Part shown: in pieces, positions 1 to 6,391 of the stretch
Numbering within the stretch: position 1 is the stretch's first letter
How the letters are laid out: every line of letters starts with the position of its first letter
Source: Cyanobacteriota bacterium
GTDB taxonomy: Bacteria; Cyanobacteriota; Cyanobacteriia; Phormidesmidales; Phormidesmidaceae
Direction: 5' to 3'
Assembly: GCA_027619675.1 (NCBI GenBank)
Contig: JAQCHG010000008.1
Coordinates: 1-12,561 of the forward strand
Length of the DNA stretch: 12,561 nucleotides
Position numbers and translations under genes: made by a program
The notes under the pieces: generated by a model
The model's database searches: none
What the model saw: only the letters and a program-made list of their open reading frames with translations
Told to the model about the DNA's origin: nothing

Positions 1-2
1 CC

Positions 3-962
3 AATCTCCTGAAAAAGGTGACCAACGAGCGAGAACTCTCTAAACAGACCCTCGAACAACACAGCACCGATTTAGAAGCCACCTTGGCCAGACTCAAGGC
101 TACCCAAAGTCAGTTGGTGAAGGCAGAAAAGCTTTCGGCCCTGGGGGTGTTAGTGGCAGGAGTTGCCCATGAGATTAACAATCCCATTAGTTTTATCTAT
201 GGCAATCTCGACCACTTACAGCTCTACGTCCAGGATCTGCTGGACTTGGTGGACTGTTATCAAGCCGAGTATCCCAAGCCAACGGCAGCGGTGATCAAAA
301 CCCAAACCGCGATCGACTTTGAGTTTTTAGTGTCGGACTTACCTAAACTTCTCAGCTCCATGCGCATTGGGGCAGAGCGCATTAAGGACATTGTGCAGTC
401 GCTGCGGATCTTTTCGCGATCGGATGAAGCGGAGCTAAAGGCGGTGAATCTGCATACGGGGCTAGAAAGCACACTGCTCATTCTCAGCACGCGGCTAAAA
501 GCAACGGGCCATAGACCTGAGATTCAGGTAATTCGAGATTATGGTGATCTGCCCATGGTGGACTGCTATCCAGGGCAGATGAACCAGGTATTTATGAATT
601 TGCTATCCAATGCTATTGATGCCCTGGATGGTTTTTGGCAGACCCAGACCCTGAATCAGGATTATTTTCAACCCCGGATTGATATCGAAACCACTCTGAT
701 CAGCCCCCAATGGATTGCCGTTGATATTAGGGACAATGGCGGCGGCATTGAACAGGAGCATTTGGAGCGAATCTTTGATCCCTTCTTCACCACTAAAAGT
801 GTGGGCAAAGGGACAGGCTTGGGCCTCTCCATTAGCCACGAAATTGTCACCAGGCATCACCAAGGACGGCTCACCTGTCAGTCTTGCCCTGGTCAGGGGG
901 CCAAGTTTCGCATAGAAATCCCTGTGGGGCTGGCCCAATTGGGGGGCGATCGCGTCGCTTAG
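3..962 (+). CDS. Sensor histidine kinase, C-terminal part (5' end outside window)
   Basis: This is the transmitter end of a two-component sensor kinase. The reading frame is open from base 3, so the GTG at 18 is probably an internal valine and the sensor part lies upstream of the window. Counting that valine as residue 1, residues 5-40 look like a coiled-coil linker. The phospho-acceptor H-box [10 protein letters not shown] follows, with the histidine codon at 168-170. The ATP-binding domain shows an N-box ([15 protein letters not shown], residues 189-203), a G1 box (DNGGGI, from 239), an F-box (FDPFFTTK) and a G2 box (GKGTGLGL, from 263). All catalytic boxes are intact, so the kinase should be active. 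This H-box type is common in cyanobacterial soluble or multi-domain kinases. No response regulator is adjacent; the next gene converges on it after 54 bases. The signal sensed cannot be told. Confidence 0.93.
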   Translation, partial: NLLKKVTNERELSKQTLEQHSTDLEATLARLKATQSQLVKAEKLSALGVLVAGVAHEINNPISFIYGNLDHLQLYVQDLLDLVDCYQAEYPKPTAAVIKTQTAIDFEFLVSDLPKLLSSMRIGAERIKDIVQSLRIFSRSDEAELKAVNLHTGLESTLLILSTRLKATGHRPEIQVIRDYGDLPMVDCYPGQMNQVFMNLLSNAIDALDGFWQTQTLNQDYFQPRIDIETTLISPQWIAVDIRDNGGGIEQEHLERIFDPFFTTKSVGKGTGLGLSISHEIVTRHHQGRLTCQSCPGQGAKFRIEIPVGLAQLGGDRVA

Positions 963-995
963 TCCAGTCCGCCGTCCAGTTACCAACGGATGGAT

Positions 996-1019
996 GATGC
1001 GCCTTGCTAACGCACCCTA
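996..1019. repeat. Short inverted-repeat element between convergent genes
   Basis: A 24-base stretch reads GATGCG, then CCTTGCTAA, then CGCACC and CTA, so its arms can pair with one mismatch. It resembles the TAGGGTGCGTTA-type intergenic repeats scattered through many cyanobacterial genomes; that resemblance is from memory. It lies at the junction of the histidine kinase and the convergent ABC ATPase, and its right end supplies the stop codon of the ATPase. Confidence 0.4.
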
Positions 1020-1781
1020 AGCCACCCCCGCCAACTGCATGCGGCTGAGGAAGGCGCGCAGGCGATCGCTTTGGGGATTGGTAATCACGTCGTAGGCTTT
1101 CCCCGTCTCCTCAATCACCCCCTTATTGAGGAAGATGACGCGGCTGGCCACATCCCGCGCAAACTGCATTTCATGGGTGACGATGACCATGGTCATGCCG
1201 TCCTCCGCCAGTTGCTTCATCACCTCCAGCACTTCCCCCACCAGTTCGGGGTCGAGGGCGCTGGTGGGTTCATCAAACAGCATGATGTCCGGTTCCATGC
1301 AGAGGGCACGGGCGATCGCCACCCGTTGCTTTTGGCCACCGGACAGTTGGTCGGGATAGGCGTGGGCCTTTTCCAGCAGCCCCACCTTATCGAGGTAGAG
1401 TTTGGCGGTTTCCTTCGCAACGTCAGCAGATCGCTTCAACACCTTGCGGGGGGCCAGCATCAAGTTGTCCAGCACCGACATGTGGGGGAACAGGTTGAAC
1501 TGTTGGAACACCATGCCCACCTGCGCCCGCAACCGCTGGAGCTGCTTGCGGGAAAGGTCAGGGCTCGACAGGTCCATCCCATTCACCAACAGTTGCCCGC
1601 CGTTAATGGTTTCTAAACGGTTAAAGCACCGCAGTAGGGTGCTTTTGCCACACCCGGAGGAGCCAATAATGGCCACCACCTCCCCCGCTTCAATTTGGCC
1701 ACTCAGGCCCCGCAGCACGTCTAGCGAGCCGTAGCTTTTGTAAAGATCTTGAAACTGAATCGCGGCCTGAGACTCTGACAT
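1017..1781 (-). CDS. Amino-acid-type ABC transporter ATP-binding protein (GlnQ-like)
   Basis: This 254-residue ATPase would power import of a polar amino acid by coupling ATP hydrolysis to a membrane permease on the cytoplasmic face. The start at 1781 ([10 protein letters not shown]) was chosen because family proteins begin about here and GGAGG lies 12 bases upstream; an in-frame ATG at 1838 would add 19 residues of no known domain. Motifs in order are Walker A (GSSGCGKST, residues 40-48), Q-loop Q93, signature LSGGQ (146-150), Walker B (IMLFDE, 166-171) and H-loop H203. The overall pattern ([18 protein letters not shown]) is that of the glutamine/polar amino acid subfamily. It is divergent from the substrate-binding protein gene at 2027, which probably serves the same importer. 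No permease gene is next to either. Its last codons fall within a short repeat, giving a slightly extended tail (MQLAGVA). Confidence 0.93.
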   Translation of the reverse strand: MSESQAAIQFQDLYKSYGSLDVLRGLSGQIEAGEVVAIIGSSGCGKSTLLRCFNRLETINGGQLLVNGMDLSSPDLSRKQLQRLRAQVGMVFQQFNLFPHMSVLDNLMLAPRKVLKRSADVAKETAKLYLDKVGLLEKAHAYPDQLSGGQKQRVAIARALCMEPDIMLFDEPTSALDPELVGEVLEVMKQLAEDGMTMVIVTHEMQFARDVASRVIFLNKGVIEETGKAYDVITNPQSDRLRAFLSRMQLAGVA

Positions 1782-1822
1782 GGGGGGTAACGTCCTCCAA
1801 TATCCAGGGGTGGGTGCCCGTG

Positions 1823-1865
1823 AACAATCCGTAAACAATCTGTATTCCAGGCTTCATCGGCCTGG
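1823..1865. promoter_or_regulatory. Tandem 11-base repeat and adjoining hairpin between the divergent transporter genes
   Basis: AACAATCCGTA (1823-1833) is followed directly by AACAATCTGTA (1834-1844), two copies one helical turn apart with a single mismatch. Immediately after comes an inverted repeat, CCAGGC (1847-1852) and GCCTGG (1860-1865), with a 7-base spacer. The position, in the 245-base gap between a divergent ABC ATPase and its likely substrate-binding protein, suits a shared operator. The binding protein is unknown; I found no GTA-N8-TAC NtcA site here. Confidence 0.35.
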
Positions 1866-2026
1866 CATGGCACAGACTATCATCGCCGCAGCAAATGTAT
1901 CGTATCTATCTAGACTACGCCGCTGGCAGTCTGTGGTTCCCCAGCGGGTACCGATGCCCAGCGGTGGCGGTAGATTCCCCTAAAGCATTAGATATTTTCC
2001 CAGTCATGGGGTAGAGAGGTTTTTGG

Positions 2027-2857
2027 ATGACCATGCGCCGATCAATTTTTTTGAAAAATATGGCCCTCGGGTTAGGGGCTTCCTTGATGTTGGCTGCCTG
2101 TGGCGGCGGCGACAGTGCGCCCTCTGCGACGGGTGAGGGGGGCGAGGCCCCTGATGCCGCAGCGGCGGTGTTGCGGGTGGCGACGGAACCCGCGTTTCCT
2201 CCCTTTGAGTTCCAGGCGGAGGATGGCGAACTGCAAGGGTTTGACATCGACCTGATGAACGCCATTGGCGAAGAGGCCGGGGTCGAAATCCAGTTTGAGT
2301 CGTTGCCCTTTGACGGCATTATTCCTGCCCTGCAAGCGGGCACCGTGGATGCAGCCATCAGCGGCATGACCATCACCGAAGAACGGCTGCAAACGGTGGA
2401 TTTCTCTCGCCCCTACATCAAGGCGGGTCTGGCGATCGCCGTCAAAGCCGACAATACCGACATCACCTCCCTAGAGGATTTGGCGGGCAAGAAAATCGCC
2501 GTGCAAATTGGCACCACCGGGGCTGACCAGGCGGCGGAAGTGGACGGTGCCGTGATCAGCACCTTTGACTCTGCCCCCTTGGCGCTGCAAGAACTGGCCA
2601 ACGGCAACGTGGACGCGGTGATCAACGATGCCCCGGTCACCCTGGACGCGATCGCCTCCGGCAATATCGAAGGACTGAAGGTGGTAGGGGAACTGGTGAC
2701 CGAAGAGTTCTACGGCATCGCCCTGCCCAAGGGATCAGAAAACGTGGACTTGATTAATGATGCTTTGATGGCCCTGATGGAAAACGGCACCTATGCCGAG
2801 ATCTATCAGAAGTGGTTTGGCACTGAGCCCACCGAGCTGCCCGAATCCGCCTTCTAA
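2027..2857 (+). CDS. Amino-acid ABC transporter substrate-binding lipoprotein
   Basis: This 276-residue protein would be the extracytoplasmic solute receptor of a polar amino acid importer. Residues 1-24 are a lipoprotein signal peptide (RR near the start, a hydrophobic stretch, lipobox LAAC) with lipidated Cys25. A Gly/Ala/Ser-rich tether runs to about residue 48. The bilobed SBP_bac_3 domain follows, opening LRVATEPAFPPFEF and containing FDIDLMNAI and the ligand-pocket pattern SGMTITEER (R120), as expected of family 3 binding proteins. The start at 2027 has GAGAGG seven bases upstream; an ATG two codons later is possible. The gene is divergent from the ATPase at 1781 and is followed by a strong hairpin, so it is probably a single-gene transcript. 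The ligand cannot be read from the sequence, though glutamine, glutamate or a basic amino acid are plausible. Confidence 0.92.
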   Translation: MTMRRSIFLKNMALGLGASLMLAACGGGDSAPSATGEGGEAPDAAAAVLRVATEPAFPPFEFQAEDGELQGFDIDLMNAIGEEAGVEIQFESLPFDGIIPALQAGTVDAAISGMTITEERLQTVDFSRPYIKAGLAIAVKADNTDITSLEDLAGKKIAVQIGTTGADQAAEVDGAVISTFDSAPLALQELANGNVDAVINDAPVTLDAIASGNIEGLKVVGELVTEEFYGIALPKGSENVDLINDALMALMENGTYAEIYQKWFGTEPTELPESAF

Positions 2858-2897
2858 GCTGGCTCTACCATCGTTGGTGTATGGCCCGTCATGACAG

Positions 2898-2925
2898 CCG
2901 GGGGCAGGTATCTGCCCCCGGTTTG
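2898..2925 (+). terminator. Hairpin terminator after the substrate-binding protein gene
   Basis: A perfect 10-base-pair stem, CCGGGGGCAG (2898-2907) with CTGCCCCCGG (2912-2921), closes a four-base loop. It starts 40 bases after the stop codon and is followed by TTTGCTGTT, a weak T-rich run. It is the best terminator candidate for the upstream gene. Confidence 0.75.
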
Positions 2926-2955
2926 CTGTTGGGATTATTTTTCCGAGTGGGTCGT

Positions 2956-2984
2956 TGGTGATGGTCAGTTTGGGATCATCACCA
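2956..2984. repeat. 8-bp inverted repeat in the convergent gap
   Basis: TGGTGATG (2956-2963) pairs perfectly with CATCACCA (2977-2984) across a 13-base loop. It lies between the convergent substrate-binding protein and YchJ genes and could help end transcription coming from the YchJ side, although no T-run follows it. Confidence 0.35.
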
Positions 2985-3020
2985 TGGCAGCGATGCCGTC
3001 ACATTCCCCCCGGAAACGCC

Positions 3021-3047
3021 GTAGGGGCGCGGGGGGCTGCGCCCTGA
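3021..3047 (+). repeat. Dispersed 27-base palindromic repeat, copy A
   Basis: This element starts GTAGGGGCGC and ends TGCGCCCTGA, with arms GGGCGC (3025-3030) and GCGCCC (3039-3044). It matches the reverse complement of 6165-6191 at 25 of 27 positions with no gap. It lies just past the stop codon of the YchJ gene. It belongs to the general type of short GC-rich palindromes scattered between cyanobacterial genes. Confidence 0.7.
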
Positions 3048-3075
3048 GCATATGGAAAAAGTGACGCCCCGTACC

Positions 3076-3555
3076 CTAGCTGCCTCCATGGCAGTGTTTA
3101 AACTTTTTGCCGCTGCCGCACCAGCAGGGTTCGCCCCGTTTTGGCAGCAGGGGGGGCAGGATGTCGCCGTCCACATAAAACCACTGGCCTTGTTCTTGGA
3201 GAAAGCGCGATCGCTCGTGCAATTGCCCCGTGCCGTCTAAATTCTGGAAATGGGCCACAAACTCCACCACCCCTTGGGTTTGTTGGGGTTGCCCCTGGCG
3301 GGTGGCGACAATGGTGAGCCCCAACCAGGTGGTGGTTTGGATGGTGTGGCTGAGGATGGCACGATCTTGGCGGTGGCGGCGGCGGGGGTGCTGGGTGGCG
3401 ATCAGGTAGTCCACCTGCCCAAGGCAAAAGGCGGTGTAGCGCGATCTCATCAGGGCTTCAGCGGTGGGGGCCGTCGCCGTCCCTTGCACATAGGGACCGC
3501 AGCAGGCAGTTTGCAGCTTTTGGCTGCCGCAGGGGCAGGGGACGAGGGCAATCAT
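3076..3555 (-). CDS. YchJ/UPF0225 family protein with two SEC-C motifs
   Basis: This 159-residue protein matches the YchJ family in length and layout. Near the N-terminus, CPCGSQKLQTACC forms a C-x-C-x8-C-C SEC-C motif (C7, C9, C18, C19). The conserved family segment EALMRSRYTAF follows, then an NTF2-like middle region. The C-terminal CWCGSGKKFKHCH forms a second motif (C144, C146, C155, H156). SEC-C motifs bind zinc, best known from the tail of SecA, but the family's function is not established. I chose the ATG at 3555 because known YchJ proteins begin right at the first cysteine motif. The frame stays open to an ATG at 3693, and that 46-residue extension has no recognisable domain. No strong ribosome-binding site marks either start. 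Both neighbours run in the opposite direction, so it is a single gene. Confidence 0.88.
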   Translation of the reverse strand: MIALVPCPCGSQKLQTACCGPYVQGTATAPTAEALMRSRYTAFCLGQVDYLIATQHPRRRHRQDRAILSHTIQTTTWLGLTIVATRQGQPQQTQGVVEFVAHFQNLDGTGQLHERSRFLQEQGQWFYVDGDILPPLLPKRGEPCWCGSGKKFKHCHGGS

Positions 3556-3759
3556 GGATTCAGATTCAGCATCGGGTCTGGCGCAGTCACACCGATGAAC
3601 AAGGGACTCCAGCCCCTTGCTCCAACAGTACGCCGAAAGTGCGGGAGGGTTTTGCATCGGTCCTCGGTAGGCCCGATCGGGGGATTCCGTCATCCTAGGG
3701 ATCCGTCACAATGGAAGCAACCGCAATGACGGCGATCGCCCTTTCAGGAGGACACCCCT

Positions 3760-4341
3760 ATGGCCCATCAACCACAGTGGCAACAGCGTCGGACTTTGGG
3801 AGCGTTGGGCGCAGCGATCGCCCTGGCCACCCTCCCCGTCCCTAGCCTCGGGGTCCAGTTCCCCGACGGCACCGTCGCCTTTACCACCCCACCCCGGCTG
3901 GCCGCGTTTGAGGCCACCCGCAATCTCACCGGGGTCCGTCATGTCACCTACTACTTCACCGTCACCCTACCCGCAGCGGCGGATGAGGGATTAAAAACCC
4001 TAGAGATTCAACTGATTGAAGGGCGGGCCAATCGCCTCGGTTATGACCTGGAGGCCACCACCGTCTTTGGGGGCCACCCCGATGATCGCGGCCCCGACCT
4101 GGCGATCGCCAGCACCGCCTACGACGAAGACACCCAAACCGTCACCCTCACCCTGGCGGAGGCCGCTGCCCCCGGCCAGGACTTGACTGTGGCCCTGCAT
4201 CCGGTGCGTAACCCCGTGTGGGAAGGGGTGTATTTGTTTGAGCTAACCGCTTGGCCAGCGGGGGAATTGACGCGATCGCAGCGGGTCGGCACCGCCCGAC
4301 TGCACCTCTATCGCCCCGACGGTCGCGATCCCCTGTTTTAG
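3760..4341 (+). CDS. Secreted DUF2808 domain protein
   Basis: This 193-residue protein begins with a signal peptide (basic QQRR, hydrophobic GALGAAIALATLPVP, likely cleavage near residues 30-32). The rest is one DUF2808 domain: the opening VQFPDGTVAFTTPPRL, the segment VTYYFTVTLP, and the closing VWEGVYLFELTAWPAG are typical of this largely cyanobacterial family. It should be exported to the periplasm or cell envelope; no membrane anchor or lipobox is seen. The biochemical role of DUF2808 proteins is not known to me. The start is well supported by AGGAGG at 3746-3751, eight bases upstream of the ATG. It is divergent from the YchJ gene and precedes the DprA-like gene by 88 bases, within which a separate promoter is possible. 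Confidence 0.88.
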   Translation: MAHQPQWQQRRTLGALGAAIALATLPVPSLGVQFPDGTVAFTTPPRLAAFEATRNLTGVRHVTYYFTVTLPAAADEGLKTLEIQLIEGRANRLGYDLEATTVFGGHPDDRGPDLAIASTAYDEDTQTVTLTLAEAAAPGQDLTVALHPVRNPVWEGVYLFELTAWPAGELTRSQRVGTARLHLYRPDGRDPLF

Positions 4342-4393
4342 CCCCCACCCCAAACCCTGTCTTCCGCCCAATCAATGGATCCCCGTTCACTGA

Positions 4394-4399
4394 TACAAT
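4394..4399 (+). promoter_or_regulatory. Candidate -10 box for the DprA-like gene
   Basis: TACAAT matches the sigma-70 -10 consensus at five of six positions and lies about 30 bases before the likely TTG start. There is no good -35 box at 17 bases upstream, which is common for cyanobacterial promoters. Weak evidence on its own. Confidence 0.35.
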
Positions 4400-4429
4400 G
4401 GGCGCGTTCTTTTAACCCGTGTATCTCCG

Positions 4430-4945
4430 TTGAGTCAGCCCATTGAAGCGCCCCTAGAAACCTCGAAGGTTGACGTATTTTTGCAGGAGCTTGCCGCCAT
4501 TCAGCAGGCGGGTTCCAAGCGCATTGCCATTTTGGGATCTCGCCACGTACCCATCACCCACCAGCAGCTCATCGAGCTGATGACCTACGCCTTGGTGATG
4601 GCGGGCAATACCATCCTGACCTCCGGGGCCACGGGCACCAACTCGGCGGCGATTCGGGGTGCCCTCAAAGCCGACCCCAACCTGTTGACGGTGATTTTGC
4701 CCCAGAGCCTTTCCCGCCAGCCCCGCGAATCCCAAGATCAGTTGGATAAGGTCATGCATCTGGTGGAAAATTCCGCCAATGACAGCCTCTCCTTGGCAGA
4801 GGCCAGTGCCCTCTGCAACCAGGAAATCATTTCCCGCTGTCAGCAGTTGATCTGCTTTGCCTTCCACGACAGCCACACCCTGCTGCAAACCTGCCGGGAT
4901 GCCGAGGATCAGCGCAAGATTGTCACCCTGTTCTATTTCGACTAA
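4430..4945 (+). CDS. Short DprA/Smf-like Rossmann protein (DNA recombination-mediator protein A type)
   Basis: This 171-residue protein has a single Rossmann-like domain related to DprA/Smf. The strand-loop AILGSRHV (residues 33-40) and the glycine-rich SGATGTNSAAIRGAL (65-79) parallel the GSR and SGxAxGID motifs of DprA. It lacks the extra domains of full DprA, which loads RecA on single-stranded DNA during transformation. Cyanobacterial homologues of this length are annotated as DNA recombination-mediator protein A, but whether they act in recombination is uncertain. The C-terminal half (RCQQLICFAFHDSHTLLQTC) is typical of those homologues. No ATG or GTG fits the conserved N-terminus; TTG at 4430 does, with no evident ribosome-binding site. 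The MAPEG-family gene follows 19 bases later and may share its transcript. Confidence 0.8.
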   Translation: MSQPIEAPLETSKVDVFLQELAAIQQAGSKRIAILGSRHVPITHQQLIELMTYALVMAGNTILTSGATGTNSAAIRGALKADPNLLTVILPQSLSRQPRESQDQLDKVMHLVENSANDSLSLAEASALCNQEIISRCQQLICFAFHDSHTLLQTCRDAEDQRKIVTLFYFD

Positions 4946-4964
4946 CCCCTAGGGATTTGCCTTG

Positions 4965-5378
4965 ATGCCCACAACGCTCATGCCGGGATTACTGCTGTGC
5001 GCGATTCCCGTGGCGGCTTTTTTGGTGTACGTGCCCTTTGTGGCGACGGCGGTGGCGCGGTTCCAACTGGGCTATGACCGTTCTGCCCCGCGCGCCATGT
5101 TTGATAAGTTGCCCCCCTACGCCCAAAGGGCGACCTGGGCTCACCAAAATGGCTTTGAGGCTTTCATTCAATTTGCGCCAGCGGTGCTGATGGCCTATGT
5201 CACTGGGCAAACCTCGACCCTTGCTTTAGGAGCCGCGATCGCCCACTTGGTGGCGCGGGGGCTCTACGGCCTGTTCTATATTTTGGATGTGCCCAATGCA
5301 CGATCGCTGATGTACGCGATCGGTAGCCTCAGCACCTTCACCCTATTTGTCATGGCTTGCCGTTCTGCCTTACTCTAG
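4965..5378 (+). CDS. MAPEG family small membrane protein
   Basis: This 137-residue protein has four predicted membrane helices: roughly residues 5-28, 58-80, 82-104 and 112-133. The segment AHQNGFEAFIQFAPAVLMA is the signature region of MAPEG proteins, a family that includes microsomal glutathione transferases and leukotriene C4 synthase in eukaryotes and small uncharacterised bacterial members such as YecN. The RAMFDKLPPYAQRATWAHQN stretch before it is typical of the bacterial type. It acts in a membrane; any glutathione-dependent activity here is family inference only. The ATG at 4965 is preferred over the TTG one codon earlier. It follows the DprA-like gene closely enough for co-transcription. 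A large inverted repeat begins at its stop codon. Confidence 0.82.
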   Translation: MPTTLMPGLLLCAIPVAAFLVYVPFVATAVARFQLGYDRSAPRAMFDKLPPYAQRATWAHQNGFEAFIQFAPAVLMAYVTGQTSTLALGAAIAHLVARGLYGLFYILDVPNARSLMYAIGSLSTFTLFVMACRSALL

Positions 5379-5431
5379 GGGCTGTGGACGACCTAAGCTA
5401 GATTACTTGATATATCAAGGCTACAGCCCCT
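5377..5431. repeat. Nested inverted repeats after the MAPEG gene
   Basis: AGGGGCTGT (5377-5385) pairs perfectly with ACAGCCCCT (5423-5431), enclosing a second perfect 14-base palindrome, CTTGATATATCAAG (5406-5419). The outer arm overlaps the MAPEG stop codon. It could fold as a branched hairpin in the transcript and act as a transcript end or processing site, although no T-run follows. Confidence 0.5.
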
Positions 5432-5446
5432 CGATTGAAGGATGGA

Positions 5447-5483
5447 GACAAACCTGGTTAGGCTAATCCCGCCCAGTTTTGTC
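5447..5483 (+). repeat. Imperfect hairpin upstream of yajQ
   Basis: GACAAACCTGG (5447-5457) pairs with CCAGTTTTGTC (5473-5483) at 10 of 11 positions around a 15-base loop. It lies 88 bases before the yajQ start codon, in a possible leader. No known riboswitch is recognised. Confidence 0.35.
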
Positions 5484-5571
5484 GCTGGTTCTCCCCATGC
5501 CCTAGGGGCGAACTTTCCCCCGTTGGAATCCTTGGGGTGGGCCTTACTGCTGTTGAAATGACACCTTGCCG

Positions 5572-6063
5572 ATGGCTTCTAGCTACTCCTTTGATATTGT
5601 CAGTGACTTTGACCGTCAAGAATTGGTGAACGCCCTAGATCAGGCCCGCCGAGAGATCACTACCCGCTACGACCTCAAGGACACTAAAACCAAGCTGGAT
5701 CTGGGGGAAACCACCCTCACCATCGAAACCGACAGCGAATTCACCCTGCAAACGGTCCATACGGTGCTGCAAACCAAAACGGCTAAGCGGCAGCTTTCCC
5801 TCAAAATCTTTGACTACGGGGCCGTGGAATCCGCCAGCGGCAATCGTGTCCGCCAAGAGATCACCCTGCAAAAGGGCATCGACAAGGAACTGGCCAAGAA
5901 AATGACCAAGCTGGTCCGCGACAACCTCAAAAAGGTACAGGCGGCCATTCAAGGGGATGCGGTGCGGATCTCCGCCAAATCCAAGGATGATCTGCAACTG
6001 GCGATTCAGCTCATTAAGGGCGAAGACTGGCCCGTGGCCCTCCAGTTCACCAACTATCGTTAG
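5572..6063 (+). CDS. yajQ: YajQ family nucleotide-binding protein
   Basis: This 163-residue protein has exactly the usual length for the YajQ/UPF0234 family. It starts with the hallmark [20 protein letters not shown] and carries the conserved [12 protein letters not shown] segment, then [20 protein letters not shown] and [20 protein letters not shown], ending [12 protein letters not shown]. The fold is two ferredoxin-like domains. Family members bind nucleotides or RNA, and the Xanthomonas homologue is reported to bind cyclic di-GMP and act with a transcription factor; the role in cyanobacteria is unknown. The ATG at 5572 fits the conserved N-terminus better than a TTG two codons earlier. No strong ribosome-binding site is visible. 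It seems to be transcribed alone, with a structured 190-base gap before it and a gene-free gap after it. Confidence 0.93.
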   Translation: MASSYSFDIVSDFDRQELVNALDQARREITTRYDLKDTKTKLDLGETTLTIETDSEFTLQTVHTVLQTKTAKRQLSLKIFDYGAVESASGNRVRQEITLQKGIDKELAKKMTKLVRDNLKKVQAAIQGDAVRISAKSKDDLQLAIQLIKGEDWPVALQFTNYR

Positions 6064-6083
6064 CCCCCATGCTTAGCCCCCAT
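6061..6083. repeat. Direct repeat TAGCCCCCAT at the yajQ stop
   Basis: Two identical 10-base copies, 6061-6070 and 6074-6083, are separated by GCT; the first contains the yajQ stop codon. Probably a small local duplication, with no assigned function. Confidence 0.45.
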
Positions 6084-6164
6084 AGAACCGATGTAAACCT
6101 GTGTTCGGGTTAAGCGGCATTCCCGCCCGGCATGGGCTCAGACATCCGGTTGTCCGATACATTT

Positions 6165-6191
6165 TCAGGGCGCAGACCCCTGCGCCCCTAC
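6165..6191 (-). repeat. Dispersed 27-base palindromic repeat, copy B
   Basis: On the minus strand this copy begins GTAGGGGCGC and ends TGCGCCCTGA, identical to copy A at 25 of 27 positions and opposite in orientation. Its stem GGGCGCA (6168-6174) pairs with TGCGCCC (6181-6187) around a six-base loop; this copy has the longer stem of the two. Similarity ends sharply at its edges, which suggests a mobile or gene-converted short element. Confidence 0.7.
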
Positions 6192-6258
6192 TGATTCTCT
6201 GGGGTGGAGCGTCACGGCATCGCCTCCATCGACTGATCCCGAACTGAGGTTATGCAAA

Positions 6259-6390
6259 GTACTCCCGAACCCTCAGCACTTCGGAGCCAGGGGCATAAGT
6301 TCATTGGTGTAACTGCGTAAGTCCTGACCCATTCCTTGGAACCTGCTTGTGAGGGTACGGCCACCCATGCGTTGGAACCCGAGAGGGCGC
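6259..6390 (+). ncRNA. Candidate structured RNA segment, possibly a group II intron remnant
   Basis: The plus strand shows a run of small RNA-like motifs: GCACTTCGGAGC with a UUCG-type loop (6277-6288), GGGTACGGCCACCC as a four-pair hairpin (6353-6366), and CCCGAGAGGG with a GNRA loop GAGA (6378-6387). TTGGAACC occurs twice (6336-6343 and 6372-6379). The style recalls domain I of bacterial group II introns, but there is no GTGCG 5' end, no domain V and no maturase, so at most it would be a fragment. The assignment is tentative. Confidence 0.25.
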
Positions 6391-6391
6391 G

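Larger units (their letters stand above)
6064..6391. other. Gene-free gap between yajQ and ppk
   Basis: These 328 bases separate the convergent yajQ and ppk genes and hold no convincing reading frame. They contain the second TAGCCCCCAT copy, copy B of the dispersed repeat (6165-6191), and from about 6259 a segment with several RNA-like hairpins, listed separately. No T-rich terminator for either gene was found. Confidence 0.7.

Noticed and set aside
1017..1616. 181-codon plus-strand open frame opposite the ABC ATPase
   Set aside because: It lies wholly antisense to a gene with every ABC motif, is rich in His/Gln/Leu as expected of a shadow frame, and matches nothing.
3556..3693. 46-residue N-terminal extension of the YchJ gene from an ATG at 3693
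   Set aside because: The family begins at the first cysteine motif and the extension has no recognisable domain. The start at 3555 gives a length close to known members.
3250..3729. 159-codon plus-strand open frame opposite the YchJ gene
   Set aside because: Glycine- and arginine-rich shadow translation of a well-supported minus-strand gene.
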